From contig JAJCKG010000001.1 in the NCBI GenBank assembly GCA_020558355.1, forward strand, positions 310,001 to 374,000: a DNA stretch of 64,000 nucleotides. Reading direction: 5' to 3'. The translations under genes were made by a program, and so were the position numbers. Of this stretch, positions 25,110 to 32,323 are shown piece after piece; the first letter of the stretch is position 1, and the number at the start of each line of letters is the position of its first letter. Under the pieces are notes generated by a model that had not been told where the DNA came from, ran no database searches, and saw nothing but the letters and a program-made list of their open reading frames with translations. Source of the DNA: a bacterium 210820-DFI.6.37. GTDB taxonomy: Bacteria; Bacillota; Clostridia; Peptostreptococcales; Anaerovoracaceae.

Positions 25110-25841
25110 ATGAGCGTAGGAAGCAGAATAAAAGAACTCCGAGAAAGTAAAAACATTTCTCGAAACGAGCTGGCTGATTTTATAGGTGTAACAGTTGGGG
25201 CAATATCAAATTATGAAAACGAAGTAAGCTCTCCTAAAGAGCCTATTCTTTTTAAAATCATGGAAGTGCTACAATGTGATGCCAATTATTTATTTCAAGA
25301 TGCTATCGACATACCTTCAATGAAAAATAATGTCTCTATAGATGAACATAAAATCATAAAAAAATACCGCACCCTTGATTCATACGGAAAAAATGCTGTA
25401 GATTCACTACTCAATATAGAATACGAGCGTTGTCAGGTAAAAGAAGAGACGGCTACATATTCCACCAATAATGTACGCTCTATAGACTATTATAGAAAGC
25501 TCGCATCTGCTGGCAGCGGCCAGGTGGTCTTTGAAAACTCCGTAGTTGAACGCATTACTATCCCCGATAAACCGGAATATAATCGTGTTGCTTACGCTAT
25601 CGGCGTAAATGGCAGAAGTATGGAACCGTTATATTACGACGGAGATATGTTGCTGGTAGAGCCTGCTGTTGATATACAAATTGGTGAGATCGGTATTTTC
25701 GTAGTAGATGGAGAAGCTTATGTAAAGAAACTTGGAGAAGGCGAACTGATATCACTTAATTCAGATTACGATAACGTCTCACTTACTGAATACTCATCTT
25801 GCATGGGTAGAGTTGTTGATAAGCTATCTAATCAAGAATAA
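25110..25841 (+). CDS. CI/LexA-like phage repressor (HTH-XRE plus S24 peptidase)
   Basis: 243 residues. The N-terminal HTH_3 domain covers about residues 4-65 (IKELRESKNISRNELADFIGVTVGAISNYENEVSSP). The C-terminal part is an S24 self-cleavage domain: an Ala-Gly cleavage site in LASAGSG (about residue 133), the nucleophile Ser in NGRSMEPLYYDGD (about 171) and the general-base Lys in EAYVKKLGE (about 209). All catalytic residues are present, so RecA-stimulated autocleavage and SOS induction are plausible. It faces away from the holin group with the palindromic operator between them. Confidence 0.9.
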   Translation: MSVGSRIKELRESKNISRNELADFIGVTVGAISNYENEVSSPKEPILFKIMEVLQCDANYLFQDAIDIPSMKNNVSIDEHKIIKKYRTLDSYGKNAVDSLLNIEYERCQVKEETATYSTNNVRSIDYYRKLASAGSGQVVFENSVVERITIPDKPEYNRVAYAIGVNGRSMEPLYYDGDMLLVEPAVDIQIGEIGIFVVDGEAYVKKLGEGELISLNSDYDNVSLTEYSSCMGRVVDKLSNQE

Positions 25842-25904
25842 AACATTATATGCCTCACATTTGTAATCAGAATCGTTATAGAACTAAGAAGAAAAGTATA
25901 AGCA

Positions 25905-26267
25905 ATGAAAAAGCAAATTGGGAAAATAGATAGAAGGGTTATTAACCTATTGAATTTATCGGTATCTCCAGATACCCCCATATACATTGGCGATTCAAAC
26001 ATACAACATATGAAATCATCACATCCGAAGGATTACGCTAAATATAATTCCAATATTAGCGATATCCTAAATAGCCCCGACTATGTGGCGACAAATCCTA
26101 AAGACGGTTCTATTGAGTATGTTAAGGAGTTTAAAATAGACGATGAATATGTGAAGGTCGCAGTTAGAGTCTCGGGGAAAGGAACTTATTACGCAAGATC
26201 AATGTATATCTTGAACAAAAATAGAGTTAAAAATTTTATAAAAAAGAAAACGCTATTAAAATATTAG
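25905..26267 (+). CDS. PBECR-like (BECR-fold) nuclease domain protein, possible toxin
   Basis: A 120-residue single-domain protein. The pattern IYIGDSNIQHMKSSHPKDYAKY, ILNSPDYVATNPKDGSIEYVKEF and VKVAVRVSGKGTYYARSMYIL resembles the phage Barnase-EndoU-ColicinE5/D-RelE-like nucleases (PBECR group), in which His, Lys and Arg residues form an RNase site. The family is often a toxin domain. It has no signal peptide. It lies 63 bases downstream of the repressor, in the same direction, and is followed at once by a strong promoter and a structured RNA. No protein antitoxin is adjacent. The family call is from memory of the motif pattern. Confidence 0.6.
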   Translation: MKKQIGKIDRRVINLLNLSVSPDTPIYIGDSNIQHMKSSHPKDYAKYNSNISDILNSPDYVATNPKDGSIEYVKEFKIDDEYVKVAVRVSGKGTYYARSMYILNKNRVKNFIKKKTLLKY

Positions 26268-26270
26268 CAT

Positions 26271-26298
26271 TTGACAATTTTCTAATAGCGTGTATAAT
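26271..26298 (+). promoter_or_regulatory. Consensus promoter of the structured RNA
   Basis: TTGACA and TATAAT, both perfect, with a 16-base spacer. It begins four bases after the stop of the nuclease gene. It is surrounded by two inverted repeats: CGCTATTA (26251) with TAATAGCG (26284), and ATTAGCAT (26263) with ATGCTAAT (26316), which may be regulatory. Confidence 0.85.
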
Positions 26299-26304
26299 GA
26301 AGTT

Positions 26305-26448
26305 ATCAAAAGAATATGCTAATACTGAATGAATAAAGAGGACGGAACGGGCAGCCGTCGCCCCTTAATTGGTTAGGAGATGTGGGAGTGTCGCCCCACC
26401 TAATTCATTCGTAGCGGATAAACGGGTAACTTCGGTTGCTCGTTTTTT
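26305..26448 (+). ncRNA. Candidate structured small RNA, about 144 nt
   Basis: Between a consensus promoter and a terminator there is no ORF but dense pairing. Closing stem GAATGAAT (26327) with ATTCATTC (26403); inside it GACGG (26341) with CCGTC (26355), and TTAG-GTGGG (26373 and 26382) with CCCAC-CTAA (26395). It ends with AACGGGTAAC-TTCG-GTTGCTCGTT plus T run (26421-26448), a UUCG-capped terminator. I do not recognise the family. It might regulate the adjacent nuclease or be an element-borne regulator; both are guesses. Confidence 0.65.
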
Positions 26449-26505
26449 GTTGCCGTGCCACATTTCTTGTGTAACAAGCGGCGCCGCAAAAAGCCGGAAT
26501 CGATT

Positions 26506-26533
26506 TTGAAGATTAAGGGATAGAGATTATAGA
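26506..26533 (+). promoter_or_regulatory. Possible promoter of the Big_2 protein gene
   Basis: TTGAAG, 16-base spacer, TATAGA, about 50 bases upstream of the ATG at 26585. Moderate match only. Confidence 0.45.
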
Positions 26534-26584
26534 AAAGTTACCGTTATTATCTTATTTAATACAAAATATTTTAGGAGGAAAGTT

Positions 26585-27496
26585 ATGAAACGAATTACAA
26601 AAATCCTTGCGTTTTCAATGATTCTGCTTATAGGCTGCGCATTTGTTCTGCCCGCCCAAATGGGGTCCCTTGAAGTTCACGCCGCTTCTGTAAAACTCAG
26701 CAAAAAATCCATTACTATCACTAAGGGAAAAACTTATCAGTTGAAAGTCTCTGGGACGAAAAAGAAAGTGAAGTGGAGCAGCAAGAAAAAAAGCATTGCT
26801 TCTGTGACGTCTAAAGGAAAAATTACCGGCAAGAAAAAAGGGACCACTTACATTTACGCAAAAGTCAACAAAAAAACATACAAATGCAAAGTAAGGGTTG
26901 AAACACCATCACTTTCTGCTACCACAAAAACAATTGTCGCAGGAAAAACGTTTACGTTGAAATTAGATGGTACCACCAGAAGCAAGAAATTTAGTACAAG
27001 TAATTCTTCTGTAGCAACCGTGTCTACTAAGGGTGTAGTTACCGGAAAAAAAGCTGGAACTGCTAAAATTACGGTTAAGATTTCTGACAAATCTTATACT
27101 TGCAAAGTAACGGTCAAAAAGGAGACCCCCGCTCCAATAACGAGTGTTAATGAAGTAGTATACGATAATGGTAATATTATTGTAACATATATAGGGACTT
27201 ATAAAGATGAATATGGAATTACCACGAAATTTTCTATAAAAAACAATAATGACTATACGGTAGGATTATATTGTGATGGCTTTGACGCAGACGGGTATAT
27301 GCTTTTTGATCCAACGTTTTACGATGTTTACCCCCATACACTCTGTAATGCAAAATATCTAATGCCAGAAAGCCAGCTGGAAGATTACGGAATCAAAACC
27401 ATTAATAGCTTTAAAGCGTACATGGAAATATGGGATGAAGATTTAAATGCATTAGACACATTCGTAACAAAAGAATTAAAGCCAACATTGCAATAA
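26585..27496 (+). CDS. Secreted protein with two bacterial Ig-like (Big_2) domains
   Basis: 303 residues with a signal peptide (hydrophobic stretch about residues 8-24, likely cleavage after VHA). Two Big_2 domains follow: about 36-105 (KLSKKSITITKGKTYQLKV ... SIASVTSKGKITGKKKGTTYI) and about 108-175 (VAGKTFTLKL ... SSVATVSTKGVVTGKKAGTAKITV). The remaining ~120 residues, less basic, form a separate domain I do not recognise. The Big_2 part is very lysine-rich, which would suit binding to anionic wall polymers. AGGAGGAAAG precedes the ATG. It is likely cargo of the element, possibly a conversion gene. No anchor motif is seen. Confidence 0.85.
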   Translation: MKRITKILAFSMILLIGCAFVLPAQMGSLEVHAASVKLSKKSITITKGKTYQLKVSGTKKKVKWSSKKKSIASVTSKGKITGKKKGTTYIYAKVNKKTYKCKVRVETPSLSATTKTIVAGKTFTLKLDGTTRSKKFSTSNSSVATVSTKGVVTGKKAGTAKITVKISDKSYTCKVTVKKETPAPITSVNEVVYDNGNIIVTYIGTYKDEYGITTKFSIKNNNDYTVGLYCDGFDADGYMLFDPTFYDVYPHTLCNAKYLMPESQLEDYGIKTINSFKAYMEIWDEDLNALDTFVTKELKPTLQ

Positions 27497-27581
27497 AACA
27501 AAAGCCCCCATCACTGGGAGCTGATGCCTTTGGTCGCACATAATGCAACCGAAACTCGCAATTTCATTGTATCACGTGCGG

Positions 27582-27608
27582 CCGGGGCATTGCAAGCCCT
27601 GGTTTTTT
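27582..27608 (+). terminator. Terminator after the Big_2 protein gene
   Basis: CCGGGGC and GCCCTGG form a seven-pair stem (one G-T pair) around ATTGCAA, followed by six T. Confidence 0.75.
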
Positions 27609-27639
27609 GATACCCAAAATTAAGAAAGGACGTGATAGA

Positions 27640-28523
27640 ATGGCAAAGAGAAAGGGAAGCGGAGAAGGATCGATCTTCCGCTACGAACATGGCTGGCGTG
27701 GACAGTTAACTGCAAGAACTTACAAAATCTCTGCTGGAGGAAAAATACGCCGAGATTTTTCAAAAGAAAACCGGGAAAAAGTATAGTGAAAACACCTATT
27801 CCCGCTCCACCGTGAACTCTTTGTCCGTTTCCTTTAAAAAGTGTTTGCAATTCGCTGTAGAAGAGAATGTGCTGGCCAAGAACCCGCACATGGGGGGTGG
27901 AATTACATAAGCTGCGGCCGCCGAAAAAGATCAGTGCTTTTTCTTTGGAAGATCATAAAAAGATCGTAGAATACACCAGAAACAATGGACAACTTTACTG
28001 ACTTTATTATCTTCTGATCAGCACCGGCATGCGGTTTGGAGAAGCGGTTGCCCTCACGTGGGGAGATGTGGATTTCAAAAAGAAAACCATCCGCATCAAT
28101 AAAACCTCTGTAGAAATGCACGGCAGCCCAATCATACAGCCTCACACCAAAACCAGCTCTGGTACCAGAATTATCTCTATCTCCGACAATGTCGTTAAAT
28201 TTCTCCGAGAGGTAAAGAAAAGCCTGAACAAAGAATTGAACTACCGCAACCTGGTAATTCCGAATACCAGATACGGAATCCTGACTTCCGCAAATATGAA
28301 CAAGCGTTGGCGCCGGGTATGTGCTATACTGGATATACCCTATCAAGGGGTTCACGCCCTCCGCCACACATGGGCTACAAGAGCGCTGGAAAAAGGCATC
28401 GATGTAAAAACAGTCTCGGAAATGCTAGGTCATAAAAATGTAATAACAACAATGAATATATATCAAGACGTCCTCCCGGATCAAAAGGCGAAAGCAGCAC
28501 AAGAAATGAATGACCTTTTTTAA
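27640..28523 (+). pseudogene. Tyrosine integrase pseudogene of the element
   Basis: Remains of a phage-type integrase. The N-terminal AP2-like arm-binding piece (MAKRKGSGEGSIFRYEHGWRGQLTA) is joined out of frame to the core-binding domain (LLEEKYAEIFQKKTGKKYSENTYS ... FAVEENVLAKNP), implying an internal deletion of perhaps 80-100 codons. A second frameshift sits at a six-G run (27892-27897). A TGA at 27999-28001 then interrupts ...NNGQLY-stop-LYYLLISTG. The catalytic half after it is intact (TGMRFGEAVALTW, HALRHTWATRAL, LGHKNVITTMNIYQ). It lies next to attR, as integrases usually do. Three lesions make function very unlikely. Confidence 0.88.
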
Positions 28524-28524
28524 A

Positions 28525-28542
28525 TGCACATTTTATGCACAC
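28525..28542 (+). repeat. Arm-type integrase sites, right (two TGCACA repeats)
   Basis: TGCACAT at 28525 and TGCACAC at 28536, 11 bases apart, in the same orientation and spacing as the four on the left end (24254-24302). Confidence 0.6.
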
Positions 28543-28580
28543 CAAATCCTGTATCTATATAAAAATAGCCATTTATAAAC

Positions 28581-28603
28581 TGCACTTCCTGTTTAATGTG
28601 TAA
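28581..28603 (+). repeat. attR-like direct repeat
   Basis: Identical to the 23 bases at 24133-24155 that end ychF. What follows it is the original chromosomal sequence after ychF, including the displaced terminator. Confidence 0.88.
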
Positions 28604-28624
28604 ATTTTTTTACCGGATTATCTG

Positions 28625-28654
28625 GGCTGTTGGAATTTTTTCAACAGCCTTTTA
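28625..28654 (+). terminator. Original ychF terminator, displaced by the insertion
   Basis: GGCTGTTG and CAACAGCC around GAATTTTTT, followed by TTTT. It lies 22 bases after attR, the right distance to have served ychF before insertion. Confidence 0.75.
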
Positions 28655-28978
28655 AATTTCAATCCTTTTTTCTCTGTTTTACTCCAGGGTGGTTCTGACT
28701 CTGTAAGCGCAATAAGTATATTCTTTTTCTATTTTTGAAGTGAAAAATATATCTTTTCAAGCGCTCTCACGGCCGTTTTCGGAAAATCTGCCTGCTGCCC
28801 CCACCTTTTGAAGATTTCAGCCGCCGCAGGGCTGATCTTCATATACTTTTTAGGAAAAAATAATGAAAAAAATATAAAGGCTGGGCCTTGTAAGTCGTAA
28901 GGCCAGACCCCATAAACTGTTCAGCGTTTTTTCAAATAATTCGAACTGTTTTTATTTTACAGACTTTTCCATTTTGTA
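28655..28978. other. Intergenic region with no supportable gene
   Basis: About 320 bases. A 37-codon frame on the minus strand (28729-28842, starting MKISPAAAEIFKRW) looks mildly protein-like but has no ribosome site and may be a gene fragment. A hairpin around 28882-28914 (GGTCTGGCCTT with AAGGCCCAGCC, minus strand) followed by a T-rich stretch resembles a minus-strand terminator, yet no minus-strand gene lies upstream of it. This may be the scar of a lost gene. Confidence 0.3.
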
Positions 28979-29007
28979 TTTACATACTAAAATTTCGGTG
29001 CTACAAT
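28979..29007 (+). promoter_or_regulatory. Promoter of the Rh-type ammonium channel gene
   Basis: TTTACA, 17-base spacer, TACAAT. The start point would be near 29014, which is the first base of a perfect hairpin. Confidence 0.65.
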
Positions 29008-29013
29008 TTTTTA

Positions 29014-29095
29014 ATATGTAGGAAATATCGTTTTCGATATTTCCTACATATCAACAAAGTCGACCGCTGAAAATAAATCGGCGGAGCCGACTTTG
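29014..29095 (+). promoter_or_regulatory. Two-hairpin 5' leader of the ammonium channel mRNA
   Basis: First, a perfect 17-bp stem with a TTTT loop (29014-29030 with 29035-29051; arms begin ATATGTAGG and end CCTACATAT). Second, CAAAGTCG-CCGCTGA pairs with TCGGCGG-CGACTTTG (29055-29095), with a small internal bulge. No T tract follows either, so they are not simple terminators. They may stabilise the 5' end or bind a regulator. Confidence 0.5.
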
Positions 29096-29143
29096 TTCCA
29101 AAGGGTGCGGGATAAGTATTTTACTAGAAGAAAGGATTTTATC

Positions 29144-30361
29144 ATGTCAACAAAATCTCATGACAATTCGAGAAATCCAGTATTTCTCATTGTCGCACTC
29201 ATTTTTTTCATCGGGATCGGAATTGCGTTCTGCCCTGCGGTAAACCATAATATCGCAGAAGGTATGGCCCAGCTGACTGGCCAAAGTATCGACACAGCTT
29301 CCATGTCTTACGACGCCAGAACCATCTTCGACACACTCTGTTATAATCGTTCGATCCACATTCTGGCAATGCTGCTTTTAGGCTTCGGATTCCTTATGGT
29401 AGTAGTCAGAGGTCATGGCTACAGCTCCATTACAGCTACCCTGCTTGCTGTCAGCACAGCGATTCCAATCTATATGCTGATCAAAAGCTTTATGGGTGAA
29501 GGCTCTGCCCTCAGCATCGACGCTTTCATGTGGGCGGAATTTGCCGCAGCCAGTCTCCTGATCGCAATCGGCGCCCCTCTCGGAAGACTGACGATGGATC
29601 AGTATCTTCTGCTGGGGATTCTCTTTGTTCCAGTCTATCTTTTCAACGAGTGGCTGATTCTGGAAAGCGGCTGGTTCACCGGATTTCAGGATACAGGCGG
29701 AAGCGTAGTAATCCACGCGTTCGGCGCTTATTTCGGTCTGGGCCTTGTAACCGGAACAGCAAAGAAATTCAAGGATGGTCCAAGCTGTGAATCAGACAGT
29801 GTAAGCAATCAGTTTTCCCTTTTGGGAAGCCTGCTGCTGTGGGTGTTCTGGCCTTCCTTTACAAGCGCTGTAGCTTCTCCTGAACGGGTAGTTCTCACTG
29901 CCATCAACACAGTCTTTGCTCTGGCCGGAGCAACTATCGCTACTTATATTTTCTCAAAGCTGATCCGCGGAAAGATCGATATCGAGGATATCGCCAACGC
30001 GTCTCTTGCCGGAGGCGTTGCCATCGGCTCTACCTGCGATGTGGCAAATCCGGGAATGTCCTTCCTGGTGGGCCTTGCCGCCGGAATCCTCAGCACTGTA
30101 GGCTACAGCATCATCGCTCCAAAAGTGCAGAAGCTGATCCGCGGAACAGATACCTGCGGTGTTCATAATCTGCATGGTATGCCAGGGCTGCTGGGCGGTC
30201 TGTCTGCCATTATCATTACAGGAAACGCGGGAACACAGCTGATCTGCATGATCATTACCGTTGTCGTTGCCCTTATCGGCGGAAAAATCGTAGGCGCCAT
30301 CATCGGTCTTTTGGGAACGAAAGCCGAGGTTTATAGCGACCTGGATGAATTCGGTCATTAA
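29144..30361 (+). CDS. Rh-type ammonium channel (Amt/Rh family)
   Basis: Polytopic channel of about 405 residues with 11 or so hydrophobic segments, moving NH3/NH4+ (or perhaps CO2) across the membrane. GGSVVIHAFGAYFGLGL and CGVHNLHGMPGLLGG carry the twin pore histidines, and both segments look like Rhesus-type proteins rather than classical bacterial AmtB, where the equivalent parts differ. The chosen ATG (29144) has AGAAAGGA seven bases before it; the frame is open 17 codons further. No glnK/PII gene is beside it. Bacterial Rh proteins are uncommon but known. Confidence 0.85.
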   Translation: MSTKSHDNSRNPVFLIVALIFFIGIGIAFCPAVNHNIAEGMAQLTGQSIDTASMSYDARTIFDTLCYNRSIHILAMLLLGFGFLMVVVRGHGYSSITATLLAVSTAIPIYMLIKSFMGEGSALSIDAFMWAEFAAASLLIAIGAPLGRLTMDQYLLLGILFVPVYLFNEWLILESGWFTGFQDTGGSVVIHAFGAYFGLGLVTGTAKKFKDGPSCESDSVSNQFSLLGSLLLWVFWPSFTSAVASPERVVLTAINTVFALAGATIATYIFSKLIRGKIDIEDIANASLAGGVAIGSTCDVANPGMSFLVGLAAGILSTVGYSIIAPKVQKLIRGTDTCGVHNLHGMPGLLGGLSAIIITGNAGTQLICMIITVVVALIGGKIVGAIIGLLGTKAEVYSDLDEFGH

Positions 30362-30384
30362 AACACCAATTCTATAGACAACTG

Positions 30385-30430
30385 AAAAAACTCTATGTGA
30401 AAAATTCTGATCTGTCACATAGAGTTTTTT
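30385..30430. terminator. Bidirectional terminator between convergent genes
   Basis: AAAAAACTCTATGTGA pairs with TCACATAGAGTTTTTT around a 14-base loop. T runs on both strands can serve the ammonium channel gene and, less closely, the minus-strand gene ending at 30494. Confidence 0.85.
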
Positions 30431-30493
30431 ATTTTTGAAAAGCTGCTGCTATAGCCTATTCCGTAATATCCAATCCCTTCTTTAGGGTAGGCG

Positions 30494-32323
30494 TTAGGAA
30501 AACAAATTTTTCAGCCGGTCCCAGAAGCCTCCCTGGTCTTCCTTCGCCTGCGCTTCTTCCGGTTCCTCCGCCTTGATTTCTTCCGTGGAGAAAATGAACT
30601 GAACCGATTTAATCTTTTCATTTCGCTGATCCACGAAGGATACCGGATCAAACGCCCCGCCGCTATACTGTTCCATCATTTCGTCGATTTCAGCTTCCAG
30701 CTGTCCCGGAATCCTGCCGATCCCTTTGTAGAACTCCCGCATTCCATATGAAAGGCTGCTGGTTCCCTCTGCCGCCTGACCAATACCTCCCAGGTACGCG
30801 GACAGGCCCTTCTGATACTGGCCGGAGCCTTCCGCCAAAGCGGAAACGCCCTTTGTATAGGACAAAAGCCCTTTATGGAACTGGGCGTAGCCGGAGGACA
30901 GCTGAGACATACCGGTCCGCAGCTCCTTTACCATGCCGGACAGATCGGCCTCCTTCAGGGCCTTTCCCGCAGAACCGGATATGGTACTGAGCGTGTCTTC
31001 TACCGTTTTCAAACCGGTGATAACGGACTGTTCCCCATCCGGCGCCAGAGCCGCCGAAACAGCGGCAAACCCCGGTTTGACAGCCTGATAGGTCTGCCGC
31101 AGCTCATTCAACTTTTCATACGCGGTCTTCAGCTTTTCATACGCCTGTTTCGCCTGTGGATCATCTTCTACCGCCTGCTCCAGCGCCGCGAGCTCCGCTT
31201 CTGTGGGAGCTTCGGTCTGAGCCTGTTCCATTGCGCTGTCAAGGGCCTGATAGGACGCGGAGAATCCGCTGTACAGACTGTTCAGTCCGCTCTCCATCTG
31301 CCGCAGCGCTCCGGACAGCCCTTCCAGCGCCTGAGGAAGCTGATTCAAATCGTCCAGACCGCTGAGATCCGCGGACGATAATCCGCTGCTGATGGCCTTC
31401 AGCGAGCGGTGGATCTGAGAAGAAGCGGAGGTCAGAGACTGTGAGTTTTTATCAAGGACAGAAAGACCCTTTGTAATCTGTCCAGCTCCATCCAAAAGCG
31501 TACTCCCGCTGTCATCCAGCGTTTTCATTCCCGCCTCCAGTTCTTCGGTTCCTTCTTTGAGCTGAGCTACCGCATCGGTCAGCTGTGAAAATTTCCCGGT
31601 CAGTTGGTCCGTCCCAAGCTCTGACGCGTCAAGCTCCATGCTGTAAGGCACGGCGGCAACGGAGATTCCTGTCATCTCAAAATCCTGAACCTCTGCTTTG
31701 ACAGAAACATCCGCCTCTTTCCCCGGCAGAACCGTTACGGTCAAGGCCCGATCCCCGCCGGCATCGGCCAGTGTTCCTTCCGAAACATGTATATCGGAAC
31801 ACGTTTCACCATCCAGCGTCATGGATATCTGCATCACATAATTCTTATAAAACAGCTCTGCCCCTTCCGGATTTTTTTTCACAGACAGTTCCATGGACAA
31901 GGCGCCGCTTTTTCCTGCCAGTTGTTCAGGTGAGACGGATTTTCCATCCAGCTTGTACTTGATGGAAAACAGCCACGGAAGCTCTGCGTCCGGCAGTCTG
32001 CCCTGATAATAGAACGACCCTTTTTTGGCGGAAAAGCTGGTTCGATCCGACTCCTGACTTAAAGGGGTAAGATCCGTAAGGTTCTTCACTTCCGAATAAG
32101 TTCCGTAATCGGTAATGGAAGCGTCCTTTTTCAGTTCAAAGTCATTGACCGCGTAAATTTCCTTTACGCTTCCATCGCCGCTCAATCTCGCGTAAATATT
32201 TTCCGTCTTTTCATAGTCCGCCTCCGTCTTTGTGTCCGCCCAGGCTGTTCCTCCTGACAGGCCGAAGGCCAGACAAAAGCACACCGCAGCTGCCAGTATT
32301 CTTCTATTGAGATATTGTTTCAT
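30494..32323 (-). CDS. Secreted coiled-coil heptad-repeat protein (YhgE/Pip-like)
   Basis: 609 residues. The ATG at 32323 has AGGAAGGAGC before it and overlaps the exporter stop as ATGA. A signal peptide (about residues 1-30) precedes a beta-rich ~200-residue N-terminal region, then a long helical part with spaced Leu/Gly heptads (QLTDAVAQLKEGTEELEAGMKTLDDSGSTLL and later repeats) as in YhgE/Pip-type and MMPL-associated proteins. Unlike classical YhgE it shows no C-terminal ABC2-like membrane domain. Translational coupling to the MMPL gene suggests it is a periplasm-side partner of that exporter. Confidence 0.75.
   Translation of the reverse strand: MKQYLNRRILAAAVCFCLAFGLSGGTAWADTKTEADYEKTENIYARLSGDGSVKEIYAVNDFELKKDASITDYGTYSEVKNLTDLTPLSQESDRTSFSAKKGSFYYQGRLPDAELPWLFSIKYKLDGKSVSPEQLAGKSGALSMELSVKKNPEGAELFYKNYVMQISMTLDGETCSDIHVSEGTLADAGGDRALTVTVLPGKEADVSVKAEVQDFEMTGISVAAVPYSMELDASELGTDQLTGKFSQLTDAVAQLKEGTEELEAGMKTLDDSGSTLLDGAGQITKGLSVLDKNSQSLTSASSQIHRSLKAISSGLSSADLSGLDDLNQLPQALEGLSGALRQMESGLNSLYSGFSASYQALDSAMEQAQTEAPTEAELAALEQAVEDDPQAKQAYEKLKTAYEKLNELRQTYQAVKPGFAAVSAALAPDGEQSVITGLKTVEDTLSTISGSAGKALKEADLSGMVKELRTGMSQLSSGYAQFHKGLLSYTKGVSALAEGSGQYQKGLSAYLGGIGQAAEGTSSLSYGMREFYKGIGRIPGQLEAEIDEMMEQYSGGAFDPVSFVDQRNEKIKSVQFIFSTEEIKAEEPEEAQAKEDQGGFWDRLKNLFS

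Larger units (their letters stand above)
24156..28603. mobile_element. Decayed 4.4-kb integrative phage-like element in ychF
   Basis: Bounded by the 23-bp repeat at 24133 and 28581. It carries left and right arm-type sites, a holin and a small ORF on the minus strand, a divergent CI/LexA-like repressor, a PBECR-like nuclease gene, a structured RNA, a Big_2 secreted protein and an integrase pseudogene next to the right repeat. The middle has visibly lower GC than the flanking genes. No capsid, terminase, portal or replication gene is present, so it is either a satellite-like element or a deleted prophage. The broken integrase suggests it can no longer excise by itself. Confidence 0.85.

Noticed and set aside
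28729..28842. 37-codon minus-strand frame as a gene
   Set aside because: No ribosome-binding site, no recognised domain and A/T-rich upstream; noted only as a possible fragment.
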